The notes beneath the pieces were generated by a model, which was given only the letters and a program-made list of their open reading frames with translations, searched no databases and was not told where the DNA came from. From positions 868,001 through 932,000 of the forward strand of contig NZ_CP020038.1 in NCBI RefSeq assembly GCF_002157225.2: a DNA stretch of 64,000 nucleotides, read 5' to 3'. The translations under genes and the position numbers were made by a program. How positions within the stretch are numbered: position 1 is the stretch's first letter; the number at the start of each line of letters is the position of its first letter. This DNA is from Agarilytica rhodophyticola. GTDB lineage: Bacteria; Pseudomonadota; Gammaproteobacteria; Pseudomonadales; Cellvibrionaceae. Below are positions 36,879 to 46,533 of the stretch, one piece after another.

Positions 36879-36965
36879 GTATTATTGTTGTTAACCGTAT
36901 GATTATTACTATTGCCTTAAGTGTTTGATGTTAAGAATGGACGTTTGTGGCTAAATCACATCTTT

Positions 36966-37739
36966 TTATACGCTGCACCTTCTCTCATCACAGGCGCGCA
37001 GTTCGTGCAACCAATACAGGGTACCGCCCACCACTGCAACAGGCATTGCGATAATATTAACGATGGGAGTGATGCTGCACATCATAATAAAACCACCGAA
37101 GCCCAGGCTGCTAAATTTACTGTCCCACAAACAGCCGCGTAAGGGCTTGAAGGCAACTTGGTTGTTATCTGCACAGTAATCGGAATACTGAATCGACATG
37201 GACCAAGCACCCCAGGCCAGGCCAATAAATGGAGCAATGAAGTTAACTACAGGAATGGTCACCACTAATAGCATCAGCAATGCGATGACGATACCACGGG
37301 AGAGGAAATAGAGCAGTTTAGATATTTCTCTACCTATGGTGCGAAAAACCATTTTGATAATGCTTTCATCGGGAGGAGCATCGCCGGTGAGCAGTTCTTC
37401 AGCTTTGGCCGCTAGCATCCCGTAGAACGGAGCGGCAATGATATTGGTGATCATATTAAAGCTGTAGCCGTATATCAGCAGTACCAATATGCCAATTACA
37501 ATCCATGCGATCCAAGCTAAAGGAGCCAACCAGCTGGGTAGTTGCTCCATCAAGCCATCGATGAAACCGCCATAGTAGTGGACAAGGGCGCCAGTGAGGA
37601 CAAAAAACAGTGCGCAGTTAACGACTAAAGGGACAATAATATAAAGTCGTAATTCGGGCCGCCAAAGTAATTTAAGGCCTTGGCTAAAGTAAAATATACC
37701 GGTGGCTAAATTATTTTTGTATCTAGGTGGTGTCAGCAT
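36966..37739 (-). CDS. cysZ: Sulfate transporter CysZ
   Basis: 257 residues. EI24/CysZ family: NLATGIFYFSQGLKLLWRPELR at the N-terminus, several membrane segments (VPLVVNCALFFVLTG, IAWIVIGILVLLIYGY), the conserved NIIAAPFYGMLAAKAEELLTG re-entrant region and CADNNQVAFKPLRGC near the C-terminus. CysZ imports sulfate for cysteine synthesis. The next - strand gene upstream is pfam PA4642-like, not cysteine-related, so this cysZ is not in a cys operon here. Confidence 0.93.
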   Translation of the reverse strand: MLTPPRYKNNLATGIFYFSQGLKLLWRPELRLYIIVPLVVNCALFFVLTGALVHYYGGFIDGLMEQLPSWLAPLAWIAWIVIGILVLLIYGYSFNMITNIIAAPFYGMLAAKAEELLTGDAPPDESIIKMVFRTIGREISKLLYFLSRGIVIALLMLLVVTIPVVNFIAPFIGLAWGAWSMSIQYSDYCADNNQVAFKPLRGCLWDSKFSSLGFGGFIMMCSITPIVNIIAMPVAVVGGTLYWLHELRACDERRCSV

Positions 37740-37755
37740 ATCTTAGGTATTGGGC

Positions 37756-38052
37756 TTATCTTGCGCCACTTGCAGTTAAAGCTGTAATGTAGGGCCCTGA
37801 ATGTCGGTGTTTGCTGATCACTTGTAGAAAAGTTTCACCGTTTGCATTTGTGCAGTTAATATCTTTTCCTTCTGCGACAAAAAACTTTACAAAAGTAGCA
37901 AAGTTGTCAGCCTTCATACCACGGTAGGCGCGCTCTAATGCGGTAAAGTGAGGGTCTGTTTCACCTACCGGCACAACTTCTAGGAATTCTCTAACGCGCT
38001 CGTCAGTGAACACTTCACCGAGAACTTTTTGTTTGTCTTTTTTCTGTGTCAT
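37756..38052 (-). CDS. PA4642-family small protein
   Basis: 98 residues, cytosolic, charged. DKQKVLGEVFTDERVREFLE, ALERAYRGMKADNFATFVKFF, and the closing GETFLQVISKHRHSGPYITAL match a small family of unknown function known from Pseudomonas (PA4642). It lies 11 bp downstream of gatB on the same strand and 16 bp before cysZ, suggesting a shared transcript with gatAB. Confidence 0.8.
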   Translation of the reverse strand: MTQKKDKQKVLGEVFTDERVREFLEVVPVGETDPHFTALERAYRGMKADNFATFVKFFVAEGKDINCTNANGETFLQVISKHRHSGPYITALTASGAR

Positions 38053-38063
38053 TTTACTTACTT

Positions 38064-39503
38064 CTAACTCTCAAGTTTATTTTTCAAAATGGGGTTTAGC
38101 TGTTGTGGATTTGCTTGTCCCTTAGAGGCTTTCATGATCTGTCCAACAAAAAAGCCGATCATCTTTTTGCGTTTGACATCGTCGGCGTTGCGGTAGTTCT
38201 CCACCTGTTGAGGGTTGTCTGCCAATACTTGGTCAACAATAGATTCCAATTCACCTGCATCGGTAGGTTTCAAGCCTTTCTCTTCGATGATGGTGTCTAC
38301 ATCTTGAGCACCATCCCAGAGATAGTCAAACACTTGCCGACCGAGTTTACTGGTTAGTGTTTGGTCCTTAATACGAGCGATGAGTTTGCCTAATTGCTGA
38401 GCGCTGACGTTACTCTCTTTTATGGTCAGTTCTTCACTGTTTAGACGAGCTGATAGTTCACCCATAACCCAGTTAGCAGAGAGTTTGGGATCTTCGCAGG
38501 CAGCCACTACCGACTCATAAAAACTGGCCGTGTGAGAATCGCTCGTCAAAATACCAGCATCGTAAGCTGAGAGTGCGTAGTCCTTCTCGAAACGTGCCTT
38601 CATCGCATCGGGCAGTTCAGGTAGTGATGCTCGAATTTCATTGATGTAATCATCGTCAAGAATGACAGGCAATAAGTCAGGGCAAGGAAAATAACGATAG
38701 TCGTTGGCTTCTTCTTTGGAACGCATGGATTTTGCGGTATGACTATCGCCGTCATATAGGCGAGTTTCTTGATCGACTTTGCCACCTTGTTCAAGCAGGT
38801 CAATTTGTCGTTCTACTTCTTGCTCGATACAGCGTTCCATAAAACGAAAGGAGTTTAAATTTTTGGTTTCGGTGCGCGTACCTAAGGCATCACCTGGTTG
38901 GCGCACAGAAATATTGACGTCGAAACGCATAGAGCCTTGTGACATTTCTCCATCACATATACCTAAAGAAGTCACAATCGAGTGTAATTTGCGGGCAAAC
39001 GCTACCGCTTCTTCCTTCGAACTCATATCGGGCTCAGATACTACTTCGATCAATGGCGTCCCGGCGCGATTGAGGTCGATTCCCGACATACCATGGTAGT
39101 CTTCATGTAAGGACTTTCCGGCATCTTCTTCTAAATGAGCGTGGTGGATGCGGATGCGTTTCTGTTCGCCATTGGCCAAATCAATATCGAGGTAACCGCC
39201 ATTAACAATAGGCTCAGCTAGCTGAGTGGTTTGATAACCTTTTGGTAAATCTGGATAGAAGTAATTTTTACGTTCAAATACTGAGCGCTTACCAATATCA
39301 GCGTTGATAGCTAGGCCAAACATGGTAGCAAAGCGAAATGCTTGTTCATTGGCAACCGGCAATGTGCCGGGCATTGCCAGATCAATAGCGCTCGCTTGTG
39401 TATTTGCTTGGGCGCCAAATGCAGTGCTGGAGCCTGAAAATATTTTTGACTGGGTGGCAAGTTGTACATGTACTTCCAACCCGATAACTGTTTCCCAAAC
39501 CAT
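38064..39503 (-). CDS. gatB: Asp-tRNA(Asn)/Glu-tRNA(Gln) amidotransferase subunit B
   Basis: 479 residues. Part of GatCAB, which amidates misacylated Glu-tRNA(Gln) and/or Asp-tRNA(Asn). Start [13 protein letters not shown], then [54 protein letters not shown] and the C-terminal YqeY-like helical tail (about 330-479) are all in place. It begins 10 bp after gatA. GatB here lacks the usual zinc Cys cluster visibly ([11 protein letters not shown] in place of CxxC), as in many proteobacterial homologues. Confidence 0.97.
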   Translation of the reverse strand: MVWETVIGLEVHVQLATQSKIFSGSSTAFGAQANTQASAIDLAMPGTLPVANEQAFRFATMFGLAINADIGKRSVFERKNYFYPDLPKGYQTTQLAEPIVNGGYLDIDLANGEQKRIRIHHAHLEEDAGKSLHEDYHGMSGIDLNRAGTPLIEVVSEPDMSSKEEAVAFARKLHSIVTSLGICDGEMSQGSMRFDVNISVRQPGDALGTRTETKNLNSFRFMERCIEQEVERQIDLLEQGGKVDQETRLYDGDSHTAKSMRSKEEANDYRYFPCPDLLPVILDDDYINEIRASLPELPDAMKARFEKDYALSAYDAGILTSDSHTASFYESVVAACEDPKLSANWVMGELSARLNSEELTIKESNVSAQQLGKLIARIKDQTLTSKLGRQVFDYLWDGAQDVDTIIEEKGLKPTDAGELESIVDQVLADNPQQVENYRNADDVKRKKMIGFFVGQIMKASKGQANPQQLNPILKNKLES

Positions 39504-39513
39504 GATCGATAAC

Positions 39514-40965
39514 CTATTTGCTGAGCGGACTTAATGTATGGAAGTCGGTATTTTGTTGAAATTGATGCGCAATATTGAGCAGTTTATGTTCGTTAAAATA
39601 GCTACCTATTAATTGCAATCCAACCGGTTTGTTGTCCACTAATCCACAGGGGATCGACATACCAGGTAAACCAGCCAAGCTAGTGGCGATAGTGTAAATA
39701 TCTTCTAAATACATAGCGACTGGATCATTATTTTTTGCGCCCAAAGGAAAGGCTGGTGAGGGGGATGTTGGCCCGAGTATAACGTCGACCTCTTTAAAAG
39801 CATCCACAAAGTCCTGCTTAATAAGGCGTCGTACTTTTTGGGCCTTGTTATAGTAGGCATCAAAATAGCCTGCAGATAGAGCGTACGTGCCCACCAGAAT
39901 ACGTCGTTTGACTTCATCGCCAAAGCCTTCACCGCGTGAGCGCATATATAGATCTTCTAGGTTTTCAGGGGTGTCACAGCGATAGCCATAACGCACACCA
40001 TCAAAACGAGATAGGTTAGCGGAGCATTCTGCCGGAGCAATCACATAGTAAGCGGGTACTGCCAAGTGTGTATGAGGTAGTGAGATGGACTTAATCTTAG
40101 CCCCGAGGGATTGGTAAATCTTAATCGCATCCTCAACAGCTTGTTGAACACTTGAATTGAGACCTTCGCTGAAATATTCTTGCGGTACACCGATGGTAAG
40201 ACCGTCGAGTTTTTCATCGAGTTGTGCTGTGTAATCCCTAACTGGCTCATCGATGCAGGTGGAATCTTTGGCATCGTAACTGGCCATAACATTGAGCATT
40301 AGCGCCGCATCTTCAGCGCTGCGAGTCATGACACCACCTTGGTCGAGGCTCGATGCAAAAGCGATCATCCCCCAGCGAGAAACACGCCCATAGGTAGGTT
40401 TCAAACCAGTAATCCCGCACATACTCGCAGGCTGGCGAATAGAACCACCGGTATCGGTAGCTGTGGCCCCCGGTGCTAGGCGGGCTGCGACACAGGCGGC
40501 GGAGCCACCCGAAGAGCCACCAGGAACACTGTCTTCTGCCCAGGGGTTTTTAACCGGGCCAAAATAGCTGCTTTCATTGGACGAGCCCATGGCAAATTCA
40601 TCCATATTGGTTTTACCCAACATAACCACGCCTGCATCCATATAATTTTGCACAACTGTAGCATTATAAGGCGGAGCAAAATTATGTAGCATTTTTGAGC
40701 CGCATGTGGTCAGAACACCTTCAGTGCAAAAAATATCTTTATGGGCGATAGGTACACCACACATAACATGTGCATTTCCTTGTGCTAATAATTGATCAGC
40801 TTTATCTGCTTGCTCCAGTGCTTGCTGTTCCGTAATAGAAATAAAGGCATTGTAATTTTCGTTAAGAGATTTGATTCTATTTAGCAAATGCTGGGTGATT
40901 TCTTTACTAGAAAATTCTTTTGCTCGCAATTTGCGGCTTATATCAGCGATAGTTAAATTATGCAT
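39514..40965 (-). CDS. gatA: Asp-tRNA(Asn)/Glu-tRNA(Gln) amidotransferase subunit A
   Basis: 483 residues, amidase-signature enzyme that releases ammonia from glutamine. The Ser-cisSer-Lys site is visible: Lys in [11 protein letters not shown] and the serines in [39 protein letters not shown] is the conserved block after it. LPGMSIPCG and [24 protein letters not shown] [17 protein letters not shown] complete the match. It lies 126 bp downstream of gatC, a wider gap than usual. Confidence 0.97.
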   Translation of the reverse strand: MHNLTIADISRKLRAKEFSSKEITQHLLNRIKSLNENYNAFISITEQQALEQADKADQLLAQGNAHVMCGVPIAHKDIFCTEGVLTTCGSKMLHNFAPPYNATVVQNYMDAGVVMLGKTNMDEFAMGSSNESSYFGPVKNPWAEDSVPGGSSGGSAACVAARLAPGATATDTGGSIRQPASMCGITGLKPTYGRVSRWGMIAFASSLDQGGVMTRSAEDAALMLNVMASYDAKDSTCIDEPVRDYTAQLDEKLDGLTIGVPQEYFSEGLNSSVQQAVEDAIKIYQSLGAKIKSISLPHTHLAVPAYYVIAPAECSANLSRFDGVRYGYRCDTPENLEDLYMRSRGEGFGDEVKRRILVGTYALSAGYFDAYYNKAQKVRRLIKQDFVDAFKEVDVILGPTSPSPAFPLGAKNNDPVAMYLEDIYTIATSLAGLPGMSIPCGLVDNKPVGLQLIGSYFNEHKLLNIAHQFQQNTDFHTLSPLSK

Positions 40966-41091
40966 TGCGTTTGCTCGTGCGCTTACGTCTATGAATGAGG
41001 AGTTGTATATGACAGATTAGGATGAAATTAATAGCGTATGGCATAGGGGTTACCCCGATTATTTAATCACCCTACTACTTACTTCACCGTG

Positions 41092-41391
41092 TTACTCGAT
41101 TACTTTAGGAACTAGATAGAGGCCATCTTCGGTGGCAGGTGCAATAGCTTGAAAATCGTTGCGTCTATCCGCTTCGCTTACCACGTCTTTGCGGAGAGTT
41201 TGTACGGCATCGAGGGGGTGTGCCATGGGTAATACATCATCTGTGTCGACGGCTTGCAATTGGTCTACTAAACTGAGCACTTCGTTAATACTCTTTGCCG
41301 TTTGCTCAAGCGTTTCGTCGTTAATTTCTAATTTTGCCAACTTCGCCAGATTTTGAATTTCTTTCGCTTCCACACTACTCTCTCTGTTCAT
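41092..41391 (-). CDS. gatC: Asp-tRNA(Asn)/Glu-tRNA(Gln) amidotransferase subunit C
   Basis: 99 residues. IQNLAKLAKLEINDETLEQ, SINEVLSLVDQLQAVDTDDV, and the proline-rich wrap PMAHPLDAVQTLRKDVV are typical of GatC, which holds GatA and GatB together. The 298-bp gap before it is shared with the divergent mreB gene, the Pseudomonas arrangement. Confidence 0.95.
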   Translation of the reverse strand: MNRESSVEAKEIQNLAKLAKLEINDETLEQTAKSINEVLSLVDQLQAVDTDDVLPMAHPLDAVQTLRKDVVSEADRRNDFQAIAPATEDGLYLVPKVIE

Positions 41392-41616
41392 ATCCGGGGT
41401 TATTTTTACGAGTACTGATACTCGTATCTGATCGAACGCGCTACGTTATCATATTTGCGCCTTGCTCAAAATCCCTACCATTGATAGAGTGCGATAATTT
41501 TAGCGTGATCATGGCCAGTTAACAGGTCTTACGCGAAGTTAAGCCTATAATTATTAAAAAATTGCAGCACAATAGATTTTTTAATTTTATTTATTAACAT
41601 AACAACACATTGAAAG

Positions 41617-41641
41617 GCTTTTTAACAGCAAGTTAAAAAGC
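41617..41641 (+). promoter_or_regulatory. Perfect hairpin in the mreB leader
   Basis: GCTTTTTAAC (41617-41626), 5-nt loop, GTTAAAAAGC (41632-41641): a 10-bp perfect stem about 50 bp before the mreB start. No T run follows, so it is not a normal terminator. It may shape mRNA stability or be an operator; its role is unknown. Confidence 0.4.
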
Positions 41642-41662
41642 TGGATAGTGAATCACTTATAG

Positions 41663-42721
<1,059 letters not shown>

Positions 42722-42726
42722 ACACA

Positions 42727-42764
42727 TTAAATAAACTATCTCATTAGCGAGATAGTTTATTTAA
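42727..42764 (+). terminator. 16-bp perfect hairpin between mreB and mreC (attenuating terminator?)
   Basis: TTAAATAAACTATCTC (42727-42742), loop ATTAGC, GAGATAGTTTATTTAA (42749-42764): perfect complement over 16 bp, 5 bp after the mreB stop. The stem is AT-rich with a T-rich 3' arm but no long T tail, so it fits partial termination or RNase-limited 3' end formation, giving more MreB than MreC/D. Confidence 0.6.
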
Positions 42765-42888
42765 CAAGCCATGTTGACTTTGTTAAAAATAAGAACTCAA
42801 AAAGCTTTTTCATTGTTATTTGCATTTAAGTTGTACAATATATAGGGGAAGTATATTTTTTGTTCTAACTTTTGCGTCGGAGAATATT

Positions 42889-43734
42889 ATTAAACCGCTG
42901 TTTTCCAAAGGTCCATCACCAGGGACTAGAACGGCAATCCTCGCCTTAGTGTCGTTAATGATATCCCTGATGTATTTATTTACCGACTGGCTTGACCCTA
43001 TTAAAGGACACGCCCAGGATATTGTCGCTCCCCTTTATTGGATATCTAACTTTCCCAATCAGCTCGATGAGTGGGCCGATAATAGACTGACCTCAAGAGA
43101 GCGCTTGATCCAGGAAAATGAATCGCTGCAAACTGAAAATATTGTGCTCAAACGTAAACTTCAGCTCAATGCATCTCTCGCTGCTGAAAATGTCAGATTG
43201 AGACAGCTACTTAATTCTGCTGATACGCTTGAAGATCGAGTGCTTATCGCTGAAATTATTGGCCGTTCACCCGATCCCCTTATGCATCAGGTAATTGTCA
43301 ACCGCGGCAGTGAGCATGGTGTATACGAAGGTCAGGCCTTGGTTGATGCCAAAGGCTTAATGGGGCAAGTGGTGGTGGTTGGGCAACGCAGCTCGAAAGT
43401 CTTACTCATTACCGATTCGACACATGCCTTGCCTGTGCAGATTAATCGTAATGGTGAGCAATTGATTGCCGAGGGCCTTGGCGGAAGAACCTATGAGTTG
43501 GCGCTTCCTTACGTGGCAAATACTTTAGATATTGTTGTGGGAGATTTGCTTGTGAGCTCTGGCCTCGGGCAACGTTTTCCCGTGGGTTATCCTGTTGCCG
43601 AAGTGGTGGAAGTTCTGAAAGATCCTTCCAGGCGCTTTGCTAAAGTTGTTACCAAGCCCATGGCAGATATTAGTCGCAGTCGCCATGCCTTGTTAATTTT
43701 TGATAGTCCTCCCTTAGGGGCTTTATATGAATAG
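42889..43734 (+). CDS. mreC: Cell-shape protein MreC, with probable ATT start codon
   Basis: 281 residues from 42889. MreC family members start M-K-P-[IL]-F-x-[RK]-G-P-S; here the frame reads (ATT)-KPLFSKGPSPGTRTAIL, and a GGAG at 42879-42882 sits 6 nt before that ATT. No ATG, GTG or TTG exists in frame between a TTG at 42820 (no ribosome site, adds 23 unlike residues) and the membrane segment. I therefore propose ATT, the start type known from infC. After the N-terminal membrane helix (about 12-32) come a coiled coil (about 65-110) and the MreC beta barrels (VNRGSEHGVYEGQALVDAKG, VGDLLVSSGLGQRFPVGYPV). It links MreB to PBP2/RodA. Confidence 0.93.
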   Translation: MKPLFSKGPSPGTRTAILALVSLMISLMYLFTDWLDPIKGHAQDIVAPLYWISNFPNQLDEWADNRLTSRERLIQENESLQTENIVLKRKLQLNASLAAENVRLRQLLNSADTLEDRVLIAEIIGRSPDPLMHQVIVNRGSEHGVYEGQALVDAKGLMGQVVVVGQRSSKVLLITDSTHALPVQINRNGEQLIAEGLGGRTYELALPYVANTLDIVVGDLLVSSGLGQRFPVGYPVAEVVEVLKDPSRRFAKVVTKPMADISRSRHALLIFDSPPLGALYE

Positions 43735-43769
43735 GTGGGCTATAAATGAAATCTTTGAAGAGTTAATCG

Positions 43770-44264
43770 GTGCCTAAACGCCATCAACTAGTATCGTATT
43801 ATTGGCTTGTTTTTGCCACGCTAGCACTTGGCTTGCTCGTCGCTATTTATCCTATTTCAAGTAACTATGCTCTATTGCGGCCAGAATTTTTATGTCTGTT
43901 CGTCGTCTATTGGGTCACTCACACACCCCAGTACTTCGGTGTTTTTATTGCGTGGTTTGCCGGGATGATTCAAGACCTTGCCGAAGGTGTGGTATGGGGA
44001 GCCCATGCCGTAGCGCTGTCTATTGTGGCTTACATATGCTTAGTGGCATATCAGCGTATTAAGAATTATTCGGTGTGGCATCAAACCTTATGGATCTTTG
44101 TGCTAGTGGGTTTCCATCAGGTTATGTCAAATTGGGTGTTAGGTCTGGCTGGCTATAAGGGAGAGCCCCTTGATATCATTGTCTCTACTACCGTGAGTGC
44201 ACTATTTTGGCCTTTGATTTTTTTCTCGATAAATCGTATCCGTTTGCACTACCGAATGTATTAG
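43770..44264 (+). CDS. mreD: Rod-shape-determining membrane protein MreD
   Basis: 164 residues, mostly membrane helices (LVFATLALGLLVAIYPI, PEFLCLFVVYWVTHTP, GVFIAWFAGMIQDLAEGVVWGAHA, and more), the MreD family pattern. The start is GTG at 43770 with GAAGAG about 8 nt upstream; it begins 35 bp after mreC. Its TAG stop is inside a 22-bp palindrome (44262-44283). Confidence 0.93.
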   Translation: MPKRHQLVSYYWLVFATLALGLLVAIYPISSNYALLRPEFLCLFVVYWVTHTPQYFGVFIAWFAGMIQDLAEGVVWGAHAVALSIVAYICLVAYQRIKNYSVWHQTLWIFVLVGFHQVMSNWVLGLAGYKGEPLDIIVSTTVSALFWPLIFFSINRIRLHYRMY

Positions 44265-44283
44265 GGCCTGTTAACAAGCCCTA
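44262..44283 (+). repeat. 22-bp near-perfect palindrome at the mreD stop codon
   Basis: TAGGGCCTGTT/AACAAGCCCTA, one mismatch in 11 pairs, with the mreD TAG as its first three bases. The core AACAGGCCCTA (in either orientation) recurs in the hairpin at the response-regulator stop (36866-36876), so this may be a small dispersed terminator-like element. No T run follows. Confidence 0.45.
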
Positions 44284-44338
44284 GTGTGAACAGGTTCTAG
44301 CCGGCCCTCATCGATTACCTTAACTTATGGCTTAATAT

Positions 44339-44917
44339 ATGAATATTTTACTCGCCTCAAAATCACCCAGACGGCGTGAACTGTTGAGTCAAATTGGCGT
44401 CGGATATATAACAGCTGATGTTGACGTACCAGAGCAACATAACCCCACTGAACTACCTGAAGCTTATGTTCGTCGATTAGCAATGGACAAATCTAAAGCG
44501 GGCAGTAAAGTGCGACCCGACCTTCCTTCTTTGGGAGCGGATACCGTTGTATGTTGTGATGATGTGATACTTGAGAAGCCGGCACATCTTGCAGATTGTA
44601 AACGCATGTTAAGTATGCTTTCAGATCGCACTCATAAGGTGATGACAGGAGTGGCTGTTTGCTTTGGTGGCCAGCAATGGGTTGAATGCAGTATTACCGA
44701 AGTAAAATTTCGCGCCATTAGCGATAATGAGATAGAAGCTTATTGGGCGAGTGGCGAACCATGCGATAAAGCAGGGGCTTATGCTATTCAAGGTTTAGGT
44801 GCTGTGTTCGTCACCAACCTCAATGGCAGCTACTCAGGCGTGGTGGGACTACCCATCGAAATTGTTAGTAGTATGTTATCGAAGCTGGAAATACCAATCT
44901 GGAATACGGCTGAGTGA
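44339..44917 (+). CDS. maf: Maf-family nucleoside triphosphate pyrophosphatase (dTTP/UTPase type)
   Basis: 192 residues. ILLASKSPRRRELLSQIG is the Maf signature; LGADTVVCCDD, EKPAHLADCKRML, HKVMTGVAV and the closing AGAYAIQGLGAVFV...GSYSGVVGLPIE complete the family. Located in the mreD-rng position, it corresponds to YhdE of E. coli, which hydrolyses dTTP, UTP and modified nucleotides. Confidence 0.95.
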   Translation: MNILLASKSPRRRELLSQIGVGYITADVDVPEQHNPTELPEAYVRRLAMDKSKAGSKVRPDLPSLGADTVVCCDDVILEKPAHLADCKRMLSMLSDRTHKVMTGVAVCFGGQQWVECSITEVKFRAISDNEIEAYWASGEPCDKAGAYAIQGLGAVFVTNLNGSYSGVVGLPIEIVSSMLSKLEIPIWNTAE

Positions 44918-44984
44918 TGTCGAAATATCGGCAATATGCATGCCTTAGCATGCACTTGTATTGCCATGTGTGGATAGAAGAGAC

Positions 44985-46466
44985 ATGAGCGAAGAGATTT
45001 TAGTTAATTTTGGCCCCACCGAAACCCGAGTTGCTCTCGTTGAAAATGGTGTTTTACAAGAAGTCTATGTTGAACGAGCCCATAGTAAGGGCTACGTCGG
45101 CAATATTTATAAGGGCAAAGTTGTGCGGGTGTTACCCGGCATGCAAGCAGCGTTTGTCGATATTGGACAAGAACGTGCGGGATTTATTCATGTAGCAGAT
45201 ATTGCACCACTTAACAAAGATGGTGTTGAGCAACGCAGCAGCGAAGATGCCGATATCCGTGATTTGCTCAGAGAGGGGCAATCTGTTCTGGTACAGGTGA
45301 CGAAAGATCCTATCGGTACCAAAGGCGCCCGTTTAACTACCCATTTATCTGTTTCTGCGCGCTACCTGGTCTACATGCCAAATACTGATCACATCGGTGT
45401 TTCCAATCGCATTGAAGATGAGGATGAGCGGGAACGGCTCAAATTACTCGTCAATGAGTTGGCAGAAGAATATAAGGAGCAATATCCTATTGGTGGCTTT
45501 ATCATTCGTACTGTTGCCGAAGGTGCATTAAAAGAAGAATTGCAAGCGGATATTCCCTTTGTTTTTCGTCTCTGGCATGACCTTGAAGACAGCATTAAAG
45601 CGGCTAAAGCTCCTTCTATTATCTATGAAGATATGCCGCTCTTTATGCGGACTGTGCGAGATTTAATGCGGCCAAACTTGGAGCGTGCTCGCATCGACTC
45701 GCGTGAGTCCTTTGCGCGTATGCAAAAGTTTGCCAAACACTATGCTCCTGAAATTGGCGCAAGATTAGAGCATTATCCCGGTGAGCGACCGCTATTTGAT
45801 CTATATGGCGTGGAAAATGAAATTCAAAAAGCCTTACAAAAAAAGGTATTACTCAAGTCTGGCGGCTATTTAATTATCGAGCAGACCGAAGCAATGAGTA
45901 CCATTGACGTTAACACTGGTGCCTTTGTTGGCCATCGTAATCTAGAAGAAACAATCTTTAAAACCAATCTCGAAGCCGCTGCCGCAATAGCGAGACAACT
46001 TAGAGTGCGTAATCTTGGCGGTATCATTATTATTGACTTCATCGATATGAGAGAAGAGGAGCATCAGCGGCAGGTGTTGCGCAGCTTCGAGAAACATATG
46101 GAAAAAGATCGCGCTAAAACCACGATTACCGGAGTGTCCGAACTTGGTTTAGTGGAAATGACCCGTAAGCGCACGCGAGAAAGTTTGGGGCAAGTACTAT
46201 GTGAGACTTGCCCTGCCTGTGGTGGTCGCGGTCAACTTAAGTCCGCGGAAACGATTTGCTATGAGATCTTTAGAGAGATTTTGCGCGAAGCGCGAACCTA
46301 CGATAACGATAAATTCTTAGTGTTGGCGTCTCAAGTGGTAATTGATCGCTTGCTTGATGAGGAATCGAGTAATGTAGCAGATTTAGAAGTCTTCATTGAG
46401 CGTACAATTCAATTTCAGGTGGAAAGTATGTATAACCAGGAGCAGTACGATATCGTTTTGGCGTAA
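44985..46466 (+). CDS. rng: Ribonuclease G
   Basis: 493 residues from the ATG at 44985 (AAGAG 4-8 nt upstream); an in-frame start at 44961 adds eight atypical residues. RNase E/G family endonuclease: N-terminal S1 domain (GNIYKGKVVRVLPGMQAAFVDIG...AGFIHVAD), the DNase-I-like catalytic part with the metal-binding Asp residues (TIDVNTGAFVG and IIIIDFIDM), and the zinc-link CETCPACGGRG. It matures 16S rRNA and turns over mRNA. It stops before any RNase E-type scaffold tail, which makes it G rather than E. Confidence 0.97.
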   Translation: MSEEILVNFGPTETRVALVENGVLQEVYVERAHSKGYVGNIYKGKVVRVLPGMQAAFVDIGQERAGFIHVADIAPLNKDGVEQRSSEDADIRDLLREGQSVLVQVTKDPIGTKGARLTTHLSVSARYLVYMPNTDHIGVSNRIEDEDERERLKLLVNELAEEYKEQYPIGGFIIRTVAEGALKEELQADIPFVFRLWHDLEDSIKAAKAPSIIYEDMPLFMRTVRDLMRPNLERARIDSRESFARMQKFAKHYAPEIGARLEHYPGERPLFDLYGVENEIQKALQKKVLLKSGGYLIIEQTEAMSTIDVNTGAFVGHRNLEETIFKTNLEAAAAIARQLRVRNLGGIIIIDFIDMREEEHQRQVLRSFEKHMEKDRAKTTITGVSELGLVEMTRKRTRESLGQVLCETCPACGGRGQLKSAETICYEIFREILREARTYDNDKFLVLASQVVIDRLLDEESSNVADLEVFIERTIQFQVESMYNQEQYDIVLA

Positions 46467-46533
46467 GACTATTAGAATGATGTGTGAGCTTAGGTATTGT
46501 GCGGTAACCAGAGTAGTCGTGTAGAAGAAAGAC

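Noticed and set aside
42820..42888. mreC start at TTG 42820
   Set aside because: No ribosome site, and the added 23 residues have no counterpart in MreC proteins, whereas the family start aligns at 42889.
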